Source: Ascidia mentula (taxonomy: Eukaryota; Chordata; Ascidiacea; Phlebobranchia; Ascidiidae). From it: DNA of 64,000 nucleotides. Below, one piece after another: positions 10,840 to 22,699 of this stretch; within the stretch, counting starts at the first letter, position 1, and every line of letters starts with the position of its first letter. Where the stretch lies: positions 21,705,001 through 21,769,000 of the forward strand of contig OX387199.1 of the NCBI GenBank assembly GCA_947561715.1, given 5' to 3'. The notes beneath the pieces were generated by a model that saw only the letters and a program-made list of their open reading frames with translations, was not told the DNA's origin and ran no database searches. A program made the position numbers and the translations under genes.

Positions 10840-11063
10840 GGATGCTATGCTGCGTCACGAGTGATTACATCATGGATCGATCTACAGTCCTTTTCCAATC
10901 GAGGGAAAAGGTTACACTGTATCGAAAACATCAAATATTTACTGCACAATATTCTGTTTGAAGTCAGTTATACAAACAACCAATATTACTTCAATACATC
11001 ATAAAAATATTGCTGTAAAGAAATCAACCGTGTTATGTTTTTTCTGCGGGGTTGTAGATCGTT

Positions 11064-14000
11064 TTAAACTTGGGCGGTTTGAAAACCCGTGCTTTGGGTT
11101 CTCGGTTGCCTGGACAACTTTGAGCTGACTTTGTGAACTACATTCTTGCGCAATTTATCCAAAGCGGTGGAGTATATGAGAGGGTTGATGGCGCTGTTAA
11201 TGGGAAGCAGAATAACTGCCGACACGACGTAAGCCGTGAAACCGGTGAAATGGAGGGCAACGTAAAAACGGTGAAATGGAGGAAAGTCATCAGGGAAAGT
11301 GGAATCCAACTACAGAAGTCGGTGAGAATGAGGATTATGATTTTGTTCTGCATATCTGCAACACAACGGGAAGATACATAGATGTGACAAAATGGGTGGC
11401 GGTTATTTTGGCTAGAATTTAAGTCATATTCACGTCATACAAATACATCTAATGGTTTGCAATTGCAAGGTTCCACAGATAAAGGGATAACTGAAAGGTC
11501 GGCAATGCAGTGCTTGAACGTACTTTGTGACGACTGACATAGAAATCTTAATCACGCAACACGCGAATAAATTCGTGGAAAAATTTCATGTTATGTTAAA
11601 CGTGGATACACGTAGAGCATGGAGGCGAGGCCGTTAAAATACCGAAAGATGCATTTTTACTTTGGTATTAAAAACTACAGCGCGTACATTGGTGATGTAT
11701 GGGTTTTGTAGAAGAGGTGACTTGTTTGCGGAGTTACTTTTCAGAACTAGTCTGTATATTATTGGTTTTAATCAAACCTTTATTTTTCTTTGAAACGCGT
11801 GCATTCTGACCATATGGTTGACAATCCGCCCACTTGTGGTCGTCTTTCTGTAGATGAGAAAGTACGAGAAGGCAACGTACAAGAATGCGACGAAGTTAAA
11901 AGATATAACAGAGATCGTATAACTCCACGCCTCATCCGACGAAGTGACGAACAATCTGCTTATGCACACACTGTTGCTGCTGTAGTATCTGAAATAAAAA
12001 GAAGGCCATTTTTCGAATTGTTCTGGTTGATATTCCAGGACTTTCCAAATGCAAGTTGCCGAAATACAAAGAAATTGAACTAATGGATAGAAGATAAATA
12101 GAATAAACAAAATATTTTGTTTCGTTGAATAATTCACTGAGTGATTTCATTAAATCGGTTTTGCGTGGATTAAGCAGTTAGGCAGACTTCATCACACAAG
12201 CTTTGCACTGGAGGATTCTGCTGACTGGCGAGCGTACGCTACCGATAAAAGAACAACGAATTCGCCAAATCGTGTGTGTGTGTGAACCCAACCTCGAACT
12301 CATCGTACCCGAGATATCCTTTCGGCTTATCCAGTATATGGTATCCACCTCGGATGAGCACACGGTAAAGATCCGACCATGACGTAGCAAGGTTTGTTTG
12401 TTTCCAGGCTGAAGTGACGTCGGTGTGGTTTACGTCTCGATAAAACTCCACCACTCGCTTCACAAAAGATTTCATGTCTGTATAGAAACAAAAGTTAGCG
12501 TTTGTAAATTCCAACGAATACAAATTTGAAAGCACACAACAATGTGTTACGGAACAGTGGAATCAACTTGATGCTTATGTAGAGAACTATACCTCTAACT
12601 TACAACATGCAGCTTAACAATGGAAAGAATAATTTTATTCATTGCCATAAAGTTTCGCCACTTTTACGTAAACGCTTTGCCACTAAATTCAATGATAATT
12701 TGGGTCAAATCCACTTGCAAAACTACAACTTTGGTCAGAATATTTTACCGGAAAAATCGACCGTGACGTCACGAAAGAACATATTTTTTTCGATCCAAGC
12801 TTTGGTTTGGAATTTTTCTTCAAACTCGACCGTGAGTGGCAGCAACGCGATGAAGAACGACACGAACCAAGTCATGAAGACTGACAACATCACAATGCGC
12901 GTGCTGGGGTTTGAAGATGCTTGGAAAGGCGAAAAATTCAAGTGATCTGTTTGTATGAAGATGTTGCTGTTGTTCCTTGATTGTTATTGAGGTTGGTTGT
13001 TCAGTTTATTGTATGTGATGTCCTACAGTGTTACTTCGTGTTTTCTTTTTCGGTTTGTTGCATATTACAAACATTTGTAAAAGTAAAACTATAATATAGT
13101 ATCCAAAAACCCAACTGAAAACAGTTATTGAATGAAAGCCTTTAGCAACATTAAACACAAATGCCTGTCGTTATCCTGTCGTCACACGAAGTTCTCAGTC
13201 TACGTTCACAACTAAAACGTTCCACACATATGTTTCACCTTAAAGACGGCGTAGAGACGAAACGTAGTCAGCACAACCATGGTTAGCACTGAGGTTTCGC
13301 TCGACAGCGCCACCATCACCCCGAGGGCAACACATGTCCCACTGGACCGCCACGAGAGGTCGCTGTTGCAGTATTCCCCCGAGTAATGAACCCCCACTGA
13401 TCCAAGTATGATGAGGTAAACTCCCGTAAGAAAATCTGATGCACTGAGGTTGAACACTAGAATGTGATTGGCGCGCGACGATGCGTGACCACCACGTGAC
13501 TGCCTTGCCGGTTTTGTTTCTTTTAACATCACCATCTGTAAAAATTGTTGTATTTGTTTTTTCGAATTATACTTAATGGGATACAGACTTTAACGGCCCA
13601 GTAAATATGTAAGGTGCACGCTCAAATGGATTAAAAAGAACTTATTTATTAAAGTAAGCACTTCGCACCAGAAGAAATCCATTGAGTGTTATAATATTTC
13701 ATGCAAGAATATTTGAGCATTTGTTTCGAGACACAGACAATATTCAATGTCGTGTTCTGTGACGTGTTTTCTACAGTCATAAGGCGAACACTTAGTTTTC
13801 TGAGTAAGCAGACTAAAGTTGAAACCAGAGTCAGACTTTTTCAGATAAAACCTTTATACTTTCCATGTTGCCTAAAGTTGCTGCGAGTCCCATGACCCAC
13901 ACAGCTCCACGTAACAAAGGGTTCGCGATTAATTCGTATCTTGATGAAAACGACATTGCACTTGATGACGTCACCGAGGGACATTCTTCACTCCAGTCAC

Positions 14001-17000
14001 TGCAATCTCCGACGCCATTGAATTTCTACACAGTAGTTTGAGTCTTGTTATTAAGAACAATCCAACACCTTGAAGATTTATGTTTAAGCTGCAAATGTTC
14101 CGATTTTCGCTTCGAAAAATGGCAACTAGGGGAATCCCTCGGAGAAATTAGAAAGAATGCTCATTGATAAAAATATCGCCTCATACCAGTTTTTTCGGCA
14201 CAAACAGAGGTTTTCTACTTTCGCAATAAAACCTTCCGTCGTGTGAGCATCCCAGTTCATCCTCCGACGAATCACAGTTTATCTGTCCGTCGCAAATTTG
14301 ATGCTTGCCGATTGAAAGCTGACAGAAAAGAAAACAGAAAATTATCAATAATTTGTGATGCAAAACAATTTCAAAGTTGTTTAATATTTTGAACTTGACT
14401 TTGACGTTTCCACGTGCGTCAACGCAAAAGAAGTGCTGCTGGAATAAGGTGGATTTTTTTGTTGAAAAAGTTGCTGATCTAGCTAGGCTGCAATGCCTGG
14501 GCTGCCAAGCCTGTGAATCTCATGATCGCGATAGAGTAGCTGTGATCGCCAAGCAAGGACCTGCGCAGTGGGACGATCCTTCCAATCATGCCAATGCATT
14601 AAATATTACTGCGTAATTAAAAACAAATTACTATTTCAAAACAAACATATTTTAAGCATATTTGTGTTGCACCGTATTGGTTTGTTCAAGTTCCTGCTTC
14701 CATGCACCACAAAGTGCACTTCAACGCTAGTATGCAATTTAGAAACCCTACTCACCGCAGCGCCACCAAGCGACTGGCAATGCATACGACCTGGGCACAA
14801 TTCTCTCTTTTCGTCACTTCCGTCCACGCAGTCGACGAAACCATCGCACACTTTCAGCTGATCGATGCTGACGTAACCTTCCACTGTGTTGCAAGCGAAC
14901 TTCGACGTGCAGATCGTCGGGTCTTCATCGTGGTAAACGTAAACGTCGTTGAAGTAAGCGTGGTTGCATTCAATGAGTCCGTTGCATAGTTTAGGTCTGA
15001 CGTGATCTGGTAAAAAAGAGGTTTAATAAGAAAAATGTCGGAAGGTAAGTACCTCAGAAATTACAATATGTCTGTCATCAGCACCACGAGCAAAGAATCT
15101 TGTTTTTTCGCGTTCAGTAATTCTGTATAATTTTCATTTATTTTGTGCATAGGTTAAGGTTTTACTTGTCTTGAGTGTAAAATACTTATTACCCAGCAGA
15201 GCCTATAATTGTGGTTATGGAAGGAAAATTCATTAGTGTGATGGGGCAAACGTTTCAAACACTATACCGTGCTCACAAACAACACTTTTACGAGTCGTTT
15301 GGTATTTTTCTTGCAAGTTTGGCAAATGTTCGTTTTTGGGGGAGTTTCGAACTAAATATCAGTCAGTGTTATTAGCAAAAGTTTCACACAAATGGCATTA
15401 AATTGACTAAAATGCTGTCGCCAATAAACAAATTTGACAAAATGCTTCCAATTGTGTTCAAATGATTTGTAAACAACTTTAGCGCCAAAAATGAGGAGCG
15501 TAAGGTAATCCCTAAAAACATTATGACAGCCTGGTAGCAACGGCAAAGCAGCAAGCAAAGAATCTAATTCTATAAAGTTTTTTATGTGCAATGTTACGTT
15601 TTACAGGTTATTCGGTGGTTTTCGTGCAAGTATTGCGACATGATTTCCAGCATAAGTTCATGCCAGATCATAAAATGTTACAAAATTGCATTGTTGATGT
15701 CCCATGTGTATCAGGTACACCAGAATCGTTTGCAAACAGCTAAAGTGCAGCCAACGTAACATGTCACTTACAGTCGCTGCATTCAAACAATGGAACCCGA
15801 TGTTCATCCCTGCATCCAGTTTTAACTTCGGGTTTGGACGAAGTTCTTGTGAAATTGTCACAAACCTCTGTGCATTCGTCCTTGGCCGGTGAATTGTAAT
15901 CTCTCCGACATCCAGGTGAACTTACGCATTCGCTTCTTCCATCGCAGAAAATGGCTGTTTTCTGTTCGCAAGTTTCGGATGCTAAATGACTGCATCTGGT
16001 AAAAAAATTCAATTTTACTGCACGGAAACTTAAAACTGACTTCTCATTTTCGCGTATGGCTACACAAATTGGTCAAAGGCCGGTGAAAATAACAGGATCA
16101 TCAATATCAGAAAATTACACAGAGCGCTTTTGTTTCTGAAAACATTTATTGATCTGTGTGGAAATATATTGCACGGAAGGTTGTAATCAAGAACACAACG
16201 TGTTGTTTAAACTAAACATTGATGAGTATGACTTCAGACGCAACATCATACCTAAAACTGATTTTATGTCACATCAAAGTCAAAATAAACGCAGGAGGTT
16301 GCTAATGTGAGTGGTTGTACACACCATCGAACAAAAAAAAAGTTAAAAATTTATGTTTTTGCATAACTACTTCAAAGATTTGTACACACAAATTTCCACA
16401 ACAGTCATGCTAAACCTAAATTTTAAACCACTTTCTTTGTACCTTGATTTATTTAAATTTCAATTTACCGGCATAGTTTTCCTGGCACCGTCTGGTTTCC
16501 ACAAGGAGCTGTTCCACTGCATAGCTCCGACCTGAAACACAACGTGCATTTTTATGTTATGTAGTTTATAACCCTTTTTATGGCTTACTTTTCGTCCGAT
16601 CCATCGTCGCAATCCACATTTCCGTCGCAGACTTGACGAGTGTCAGCACATATTCCACTTCCACAATCAAACTTACCTCCGTTGCATCTGGATGCGCTTT
16701 GTTGGGAGATGACGCTGAATGGAAGCGTTAGGGTCAACTAAGGTTAAATAAATGAAAAAAAACTTCGGCCATTTTGGTTTCAGGTTGTAGTCAACAGGAG
16801 CTTGTGGTCGGTTGGGTTGGATTGAGTATTGTGGCCAACCACGCCAACATACAGGTGAGGAGTTTGGTTATTGCTTGGATGTTGGTGGTGTTGTGCACCG
16901 GCCATGTTATAAAATTATATTGGACTGGATCTTGTTCCAAACGGGTAGAAACCGATGTTACATTTCGCGTTGCAACCAATGTAAGCTAAATTTTTCATCA

Positions 17001-18526
17001 CAAGCCAAACCAGAGTGGTTATAAATTTCAAAGTCGTGCATTTTTTTTACACCAGGAGTTCTAAGACCTTTCAGGGCCACGACACACAGTTTAAGAAACC
17101 CCGGTCTCCACCATGGCCCAGTTTGATTATTATTATCTGCCCATAGTAATCATTCAATTGCTTTGGATTTGTTAAGATGTGAGAGCTCTTACTGTGGTTG
17201 TATCTTTGCACAGAGATCAGGAAGCTGACCTTCACACAAGCATTCGTCACTCATGTCGTAACAATCTATGACGTCATCGCATACGCTGGTTTTGGGAATG
17301 ATGAGGTCACCATCTAGGCAGTGGAAGCACAGGGAGTGATTGAACTGGGCCCACATCGGTGATCAAATGTCGCTGTGGCAAAAATAGAGATGTGTTGTTT
17401 TGTTACAATTTGGAGAAATACAATTTGGTATTATTTGTGTGCGGCCACTTTTTTGGTGCCACGAAAACATAAGTTTTTAAATTCTTTTCACTTTTATTCG
17501 CCTAAAAGGAAGTTAAATAGCGTTCACTTCAAATAGAAACAAAATTATTTTAAATATTTAGTTTAAAGTATTGACGGCAGCCCCCACAAAAAACAACAAC
17601 ATTTGAAGCAAATTACTTCGGATTGTCAGTGAGAAGTCCATCGTTGTCAAGGTAACAGAGGTCCCTCCCGTCATCGCAGTCTTTTACTCCGTCCCACAGA
17701 AACATCTGAGGCAAGTTGCAATCTCTGCCTTTCCGCGTGCATTTGAACCCGTGCCCGTTCTGCCATCGGAGGTGGGACGAGCAATCGTTGCAGGTATCGT
17801 CATCACAGATGGTGGATCGATGGAGGCAGGTGGAGTCGGGACAACGGAAGTGCGTCGGGCATTCCATGTCGCATGGGACGCCAGGGTTACACGGGTGGAC
17901 GAGGGAATCGCACAACTGACGTTTGGTTTTGTTGCAGTTCATGTTGGGGTCATCCGGGTTCAAATGGTTGTGACACGTGTTTGAATCGTCGAAACATTCG
18001 CAAGTTCGCACGAGACTGAAAGAGAAATAAGAAAATTATGTTTGTAAAATTAATAAATAGGGCTCACAATTTGAAAATGGTAATTGGTGAGCATATAATT
18101 CATACAACAGGAAGGGTCTTCAGTTTGCACTGAATGAATAAAGTTGACAAACAAACAGCATTTTAATAAAGGGTTAACCACTAGTGTCGCTGCAAAACCT
18201 GCTGTTTAAAGATCATATGCGCATTAAAATAAAATGAGAAAATTGCAATGTGGATTGCATGGCAACCATGTAACCCCTAAATACACATTCACCCCCAAAT
18301 TCAAGACAATAAAAAACACTTTAAATCAACCTAACTTGAGTTTGAGGCATATGACGTAGCATGACGACACAAATCTGGGGTTTCCCCGTCACAATAACAT
18401 TCATCACTTAAGTCAGGGCAATCAATGACGTCATCACACACGCTTTTGCTGGAGATTATCGTTTCGTTGTCGTGGCAACGGAAGCAAGTGGAATTAAATT
18501 CAGCGAATATCGATTGTCTGACGTCG
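11064..18526 (-). pseudogene. LDLa-GPCR copy 2, 5'-truncated and disrupted
   Basis: Exons matching copy 1: 18336-18526, 17617-18015, 17193-17372, 16589-16714, 15772-15995, 14756-15006, 14187-14318, 13852-14025, 13226-13535, 12749-12919, 12288-12477, 11778-11988, 11064-11355. The two most 5' modules of copy 1 are absent. Damage: a TGA replaces an Arg codon in exon 17193-17372; the TM5/ICL3 exon is 2 nt longer than in copy 1; the TM6-TM7 exon is 14 nt longer and switches frame between TM6 and TM7. The donor of 18336-18526 is displaced. TM1-TM5, the LDLa stalk and module 17617-18015 stay open. The GTAAGAG donor at 17192 is intact where copy 1 has lost it. A truncated receptor ending before TM6 is possible, but a dead copy is likelier. 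Confidence 0.83.
14460..14615 (+). mobile_element. Truncated SINE body in receptor intron, copy 2
   Basis: Nearly identical orthologue of the element at 3645-3800, in the same intron and orientation. Its high identity to the copy 1 element falls inside one of the well-conserved patches of the receptor duplication. Confidence 0.8.
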
Positions 18527-18672
18527 CTTTAAACAAAGTGATGTTTTACTTGTATGATTTAATTCACAACAGAAACTTGTTGATAAGTATTCCGTCTAAC
18601 CAACTCATATAAATACAGAATACCCTCATGGTACATTAGCACCCTTGCCTGAGCGTTAAAATGATTTTGGAA

Positions 18673-20160
18673 AATGAATGGAATGAATTTACGCGGTTCG
18701 CCAGGTATTTGAGAACGCGAATTTTACGGGAACAGCGAAGTTGTGACAACATGTAACTCTCAGGAAGGGAAGTCTGCGTCAGTTAAGTTACCGCGCGAGC
18801 GACGCTTCCAGAAAGAATATCGTTAAAAGTTGGACGGGCAACCGCTTGTGGTCGAGATATCTTGTCTGGGTTTGTGTGTTACAAAAAGTGCTACAAAATC
18901 TAAACATTTCACCCGAAAATTGCTAAACTGAATATAAACCTGTAGTGTATAAATTTTTTGTACATAAAAAAAAAGTGTTAGCTTTTGGAACTTATCTTAT
19001 TGTTCTGTCGTAATTCCTTGCTTGTATTATTCATTCACGTAGAATTTCGTCACACCTGACTAACTCCAAGTTTCTCGGTTGTAAACACCAGTCAAGCATT
19101 TCGTTCAACTCAATTGTAGATCAGGTGGAATGCCAGTCGCCTGTATAACCTGGTTTAATTATATAGGGACCGTGCATTACCGGCGAGCGGTGCTGCCTAT
19201 TATGCTGTTTCACGACCATTGTGATTTACACCATAACACTTCAACGCTTCACCAGTTTTTAACGCCTTCTTCACTCAACTGGATTGAAAATAGTCATCGA
19301 GTTACCAGGGGTTTTCCATTTCGTTTCACTGTTAAAAAAGATTCGTTCAGTGTTTTTAGTTTAGTTTTGCGATTTGCTGGCTTCTGTTGAATGGAAGGTT
19401 TAAGTTGGCTTTATCCCTGCAATTTCATTCGGTCGCTCTAAAAATTATCCCGAAATCTTGTTTTCAAGCTTGTATGAAGTTTTTTTACAGAATTAGAGAA
19501 CAGCAAACTGGGTATATTTGAACTACACTAGGTATAGTACATGCAAAAAATATGCGCTGCAATGTCGACAAAACAATTTTAAAACACGATAAAAGACACT
19601 TTTATTCAAAATCTCGTGTAAATAAGCTAAAACCAGTCAATGCTTAAAATAAATTTTAAAGGTTGATAATATCGTGCCACAATTATCAATACCAACCATG
19701 CAATCAGATTGAGATGAGATTTAAATGCGTTTGCTTATATTTGTAAACACATTAAATTCAAACTAAATACTAGGCTACGCACATCAAACTATCGACCAGC
19801 AAATATTGGTTGCCAAGGAACGTAATGTTAAAAAGCAATATCTGGTTTGGCCAATTTTGCTTCTACAAGATTTTATAATTCAATTCAAATACTTACAAGA
19901 ATAAACAAATCCACAATCAAAAAGAAAAACTCAATGCTGCACTAAATAAATACTCGGTTAAGAGATTGCGAAAATAGGAATTTGTTGGTGATAAATAACA
20001 TTAACTGAATATTCAGGTTGGTGTCACAAGACTGATACGTTTTATCGTTTTTCCAATTGTGAATGATCAAATGAGTAAATTCATGGTGTCCAGGTTAATA
20101 TTCGTTTGAACGCATTGCGTGTATTTAAATATTTTGTCGGTTTATTTTTTCTTTTTCCCT
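18673..20160. repeat. P1 downstream flank, paralogous to 46960-49100
   Basis: Aligns in the same orientation with the flank of P2. 18673-18960 matches 46960-47235 loosely. 18985-19490 matches 48070-48610 at roughly 96% identity by eye. Beyond 19490 similarity falls to about three-quarters and fades. The P2 side holds about 830 extra bases (47236-48068) at the 18960-18985 junction. Apart from a short ORF (next entry) I see no gene here. Confidence 0.8.
19039..19227 (-). pseudogene. 62-codon ORF, interrupted copy of 48127-48315
   Basis: Differs from the intact ORF at 48127-48315 by about five substitutions. One turns a Trp codon (TGG) into TGA in the middle of the frame. The other differences are three synonymous and one Ile/Leu. 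The product is unrecognised, and whether either copy is ever translated is not shown. Confidence 0.35.
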
Positions 20161-20162
20161 GA

Positions 20163-21857
20163 TTATTTCTTCAGATTCCTGCTTGTTGTTCCAGAAGAGC
20201 TAGGAGTTTCTTCAGAAATGCTGGCAGAAGAGGTGTCAGAAGAGCTGTCAGAAGAGGTTAAATTTAACCCTTGGACACTTTCAGAGAGGTCATCAATTTC
20301 TGGAATGAAGAGTTCTTTACTCTTGTCTTTTAGATTTTGTTTGAGGGCTTGTTTCTTTGCACGTTTAATGAAACTGTTGAAGTTAAAGAGGTGCTTATTA
20401 CCCAGTTAGGAACAATGACGCAATGATAGCAGGAAAATCCCATTACAAATTAAATTAAATGTTGCACATCTGTTTCTATTAAATAAGTTTCACGTAGGGA
20501 AATGCCCATCTCGTGTACCATGTTTTTGAAACAGGATTTGTATAACTTATTTGCAGGTTAGGTCATTTACGTGCTTTTAAGTGAAACTGAATAAATGAAC
20601 AACGTGCTGGTATCAGTTTACACAAAAGAAAAGTTTTACATGTAATTTCGCAGTCTTTCTAGTAACCATGAAGATTAGGAGTAACACTTTTGTCGGGTTT
20701 TTATCAGTAAACAATAAAACAAATATGATTCAACAAGGAAAAGTAAAAGCTCTACGATGTTTACATCCCTACACACCGTTTATGCATGTTTACTGCCGCT
20801 GCTTCTCTTCTGTCGCCTCGAAAAACGTCGATTAATTCCTCCAAAATTTCTTCCTCATGATCCAACAAATCTTTCATGAAACTGGCAACAGTTAAAAAAA
20901 CAAAGTTATTTGCAAATAATAGCGTGAGCAAAAAATATCAATAATGGATTTACTCTTTTCTAACAAAAGAAACATACACCGAGAAAAACTTTATAAAGAT
21001 AAAGAACCATAGAAGTCAATCGGTAAAATATGCAGAAAATATTATTTTTTTCCTGTTGTTAACTGATACAGAATTTTAAAAACCGACCTCATCAGCAGAT
21101 TTTTGCTTGATTCTTCAGAAATCTTGTCCATTTCCTCTAATGCATTTTTTTCCCAATTATTTCGACTTTCTACTCTCAACAGACAAGCGACGATGCAGTA
21201 TAGCACAGGAATGGAATCGAGGGACTTCTTCTTTCGAGGACTTTTTTCAATATCTGGAACAAGCCGTCTGGCAATCTCGTACAAAATGAGAACGGAAAGC
21301 TCGAAAAATACATCATTGCCATTCGTACTGACTGATTCTGTCATAAACTTCTTAAAATACTCCCCAAACCCACGCAATTTACTGCCGTTTATCAGAATGT
21401 ATTTGTAAGCACTAGGTTGTTTGTTACCCTGTGTGTTAGAAACATTGGCGGAGGTAATAATTATTCCGTTCCCAGGTTGTTCTTTAGTTGGGTTGGCGAG
21501 CAAAATAATATCTCGACTCTCATTAGACCCGCAGCGAAGGAAGAAACATCTTCCTTTTTCAAAATTTGCTTGGTTTTGAACACTTTTTATGAATGTAGAA
21601 AGCATTTGTTGCCCTTTGCATCCTTCCAGCCTGTATTTAATCATATTTTCTTTTTTCGGTACAGGGATTTTCTCCCATTTTTTTTTCCCTTCATTGTAAT
21701 CTTGGCAATATTTTGTCAGGTTTTTAAACAGAGTTTCATTGAGTTCTATGTTTGAATCGGATGATATCCCCTGTTTAGGCAGTAGGTCGCGGAATGTTTT
21801 GTCATCCTTCATAAATTCCAAATATTCATCAGCCTTTCCTGCAGTTACGTAAGACAT
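20163..21857 (-). CDS. P1: unrecognised family protein, three exons
   Basis: Exons 21088-21857, 20777-20881 and 20163-20373 join in phase 2 at both introns (donors GAG/gtcggt and AACG/gtgtgt; acceptors TTGCCAG and CTTCAACAG) to give about 361 residues. Exon 1 has the family core: GQQMLSTFIKSV, FFLRCG, IILLANPTKEQPGNGIIITS, EYFKKFMTESV and LSVLILYEIARRLV. Exon 2 is a charged helix (LLDHEEEILEELIDVFRGDR). Exon 3 is basic, then turns serine/acidic (SSDSSSDTSSASISEE). If exon 2 is instead the last exon it ends 40 codons on, at 20761. There is no signal peptide or membrane segment, so a cytosolic or nuclear protein is likely. A TTTTGCAG acceptor sits just before the start codon, so the 5' UTR may be spliced (cis or trans). 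I do not recognise the fold. Confidence 0.7.
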
Positions 21858-22199
21858 TATGTGGGAAATATCAGCTGCAAAATATTATTTCAAGTTTACC
21901 GCCGTGTCATGTATAGCAGCTTGCATAATATCAATTTATAATTGTTAAATCACATAGTGACGCACCACAGTGTTAGCCTTAGCAAGGAAGAGTGATGTTA
22001 AAGCCCTTTTGTAGTGTCGCGGGTGCCTCCACGTAACTGCGTATTTTATAATACTAGAATCTATCGACTTCACAAATCTTGCAATAAAGCATCATGACCG
22101 CTTTATCAAAGTTTTCATAGTTTTAAATCGCAAATTGTCAGCAAGTTTTCAACATTTTATAATACTCGTCTCTGTCCACATCAAAATTCTTGCAAATAA
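21858..22199. other. P1 upstream region
   Basis: Short AT-rich spacer that should hold the P1 promoter or 5' UTR exon. I see no clear TATA box or other feature. Scattered similarity to the tandem unit begins near 22130-22210. Confidence 0.4.
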
Positions 22200-22699
22200 T
22201 TAAGTTCATAGCAATTTTCTAATAGTTTGCAAATCGCTGAACGAAATAGCTTTACTATTTGCCTGTGGACCTACTTGGCCAATATGAAGCATTCTTCAAT
22301 ACGAGATATGCACACAATGATAGGAGGAAACTTATTAGTGACAAACTTGCGCCATACAAAATATGTCTCTACTGAGAGGAAACAAACCATTTCAAAACTC
22401 CAACAGTGATTCTATAAGTTGCAACTTCTCGCGATGTTCTGGAATTTATTTATGGGTCAAACGCTCGCCGTCCTGCTTTCATGCACGTCACTTCTGTATC
22501 CGGGGTTTCTTAGAAACGCAACATCACTCCCTGACGAAAAAGCCTCAATAAATAACTAAAAAGGTTTGAAAATATTGATCTCTCTGTGTAAACACCTGGA
22601 CACCATAAATTATAAAATATTTGCCAAGACTGTAAAAACATCACAACGCATTAAATCCCTGCATAAAACCCCAGCAGACAAACAACAACCTCATATTAG

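Larger units (their letters stand above)
10840..18672. repeat. Segmental duplication, copy 2 (partner 1-8050)
   Basis: Head-to-tail partner of copy 1. The left edge is near GCTGCGTCACGAGTGA at about 10840. The right edge is at about 18672, where copy 1 continues into the intron left of exon 8169-8564, while copy 2 joins sequence homologous to 46960 onward. The join fuses the receptor duplication to the P1 flank duplication. Confidence 0.9.

Noticed and set aside
12919-12945. Loss of a TTTTTAG acceptor in receptor copy 2 upstream of TM4
   Set aside because: Phase matching points to a downstream acceptor (CCAAG/CA) that is intact in both copies, so the change is probably harmless.
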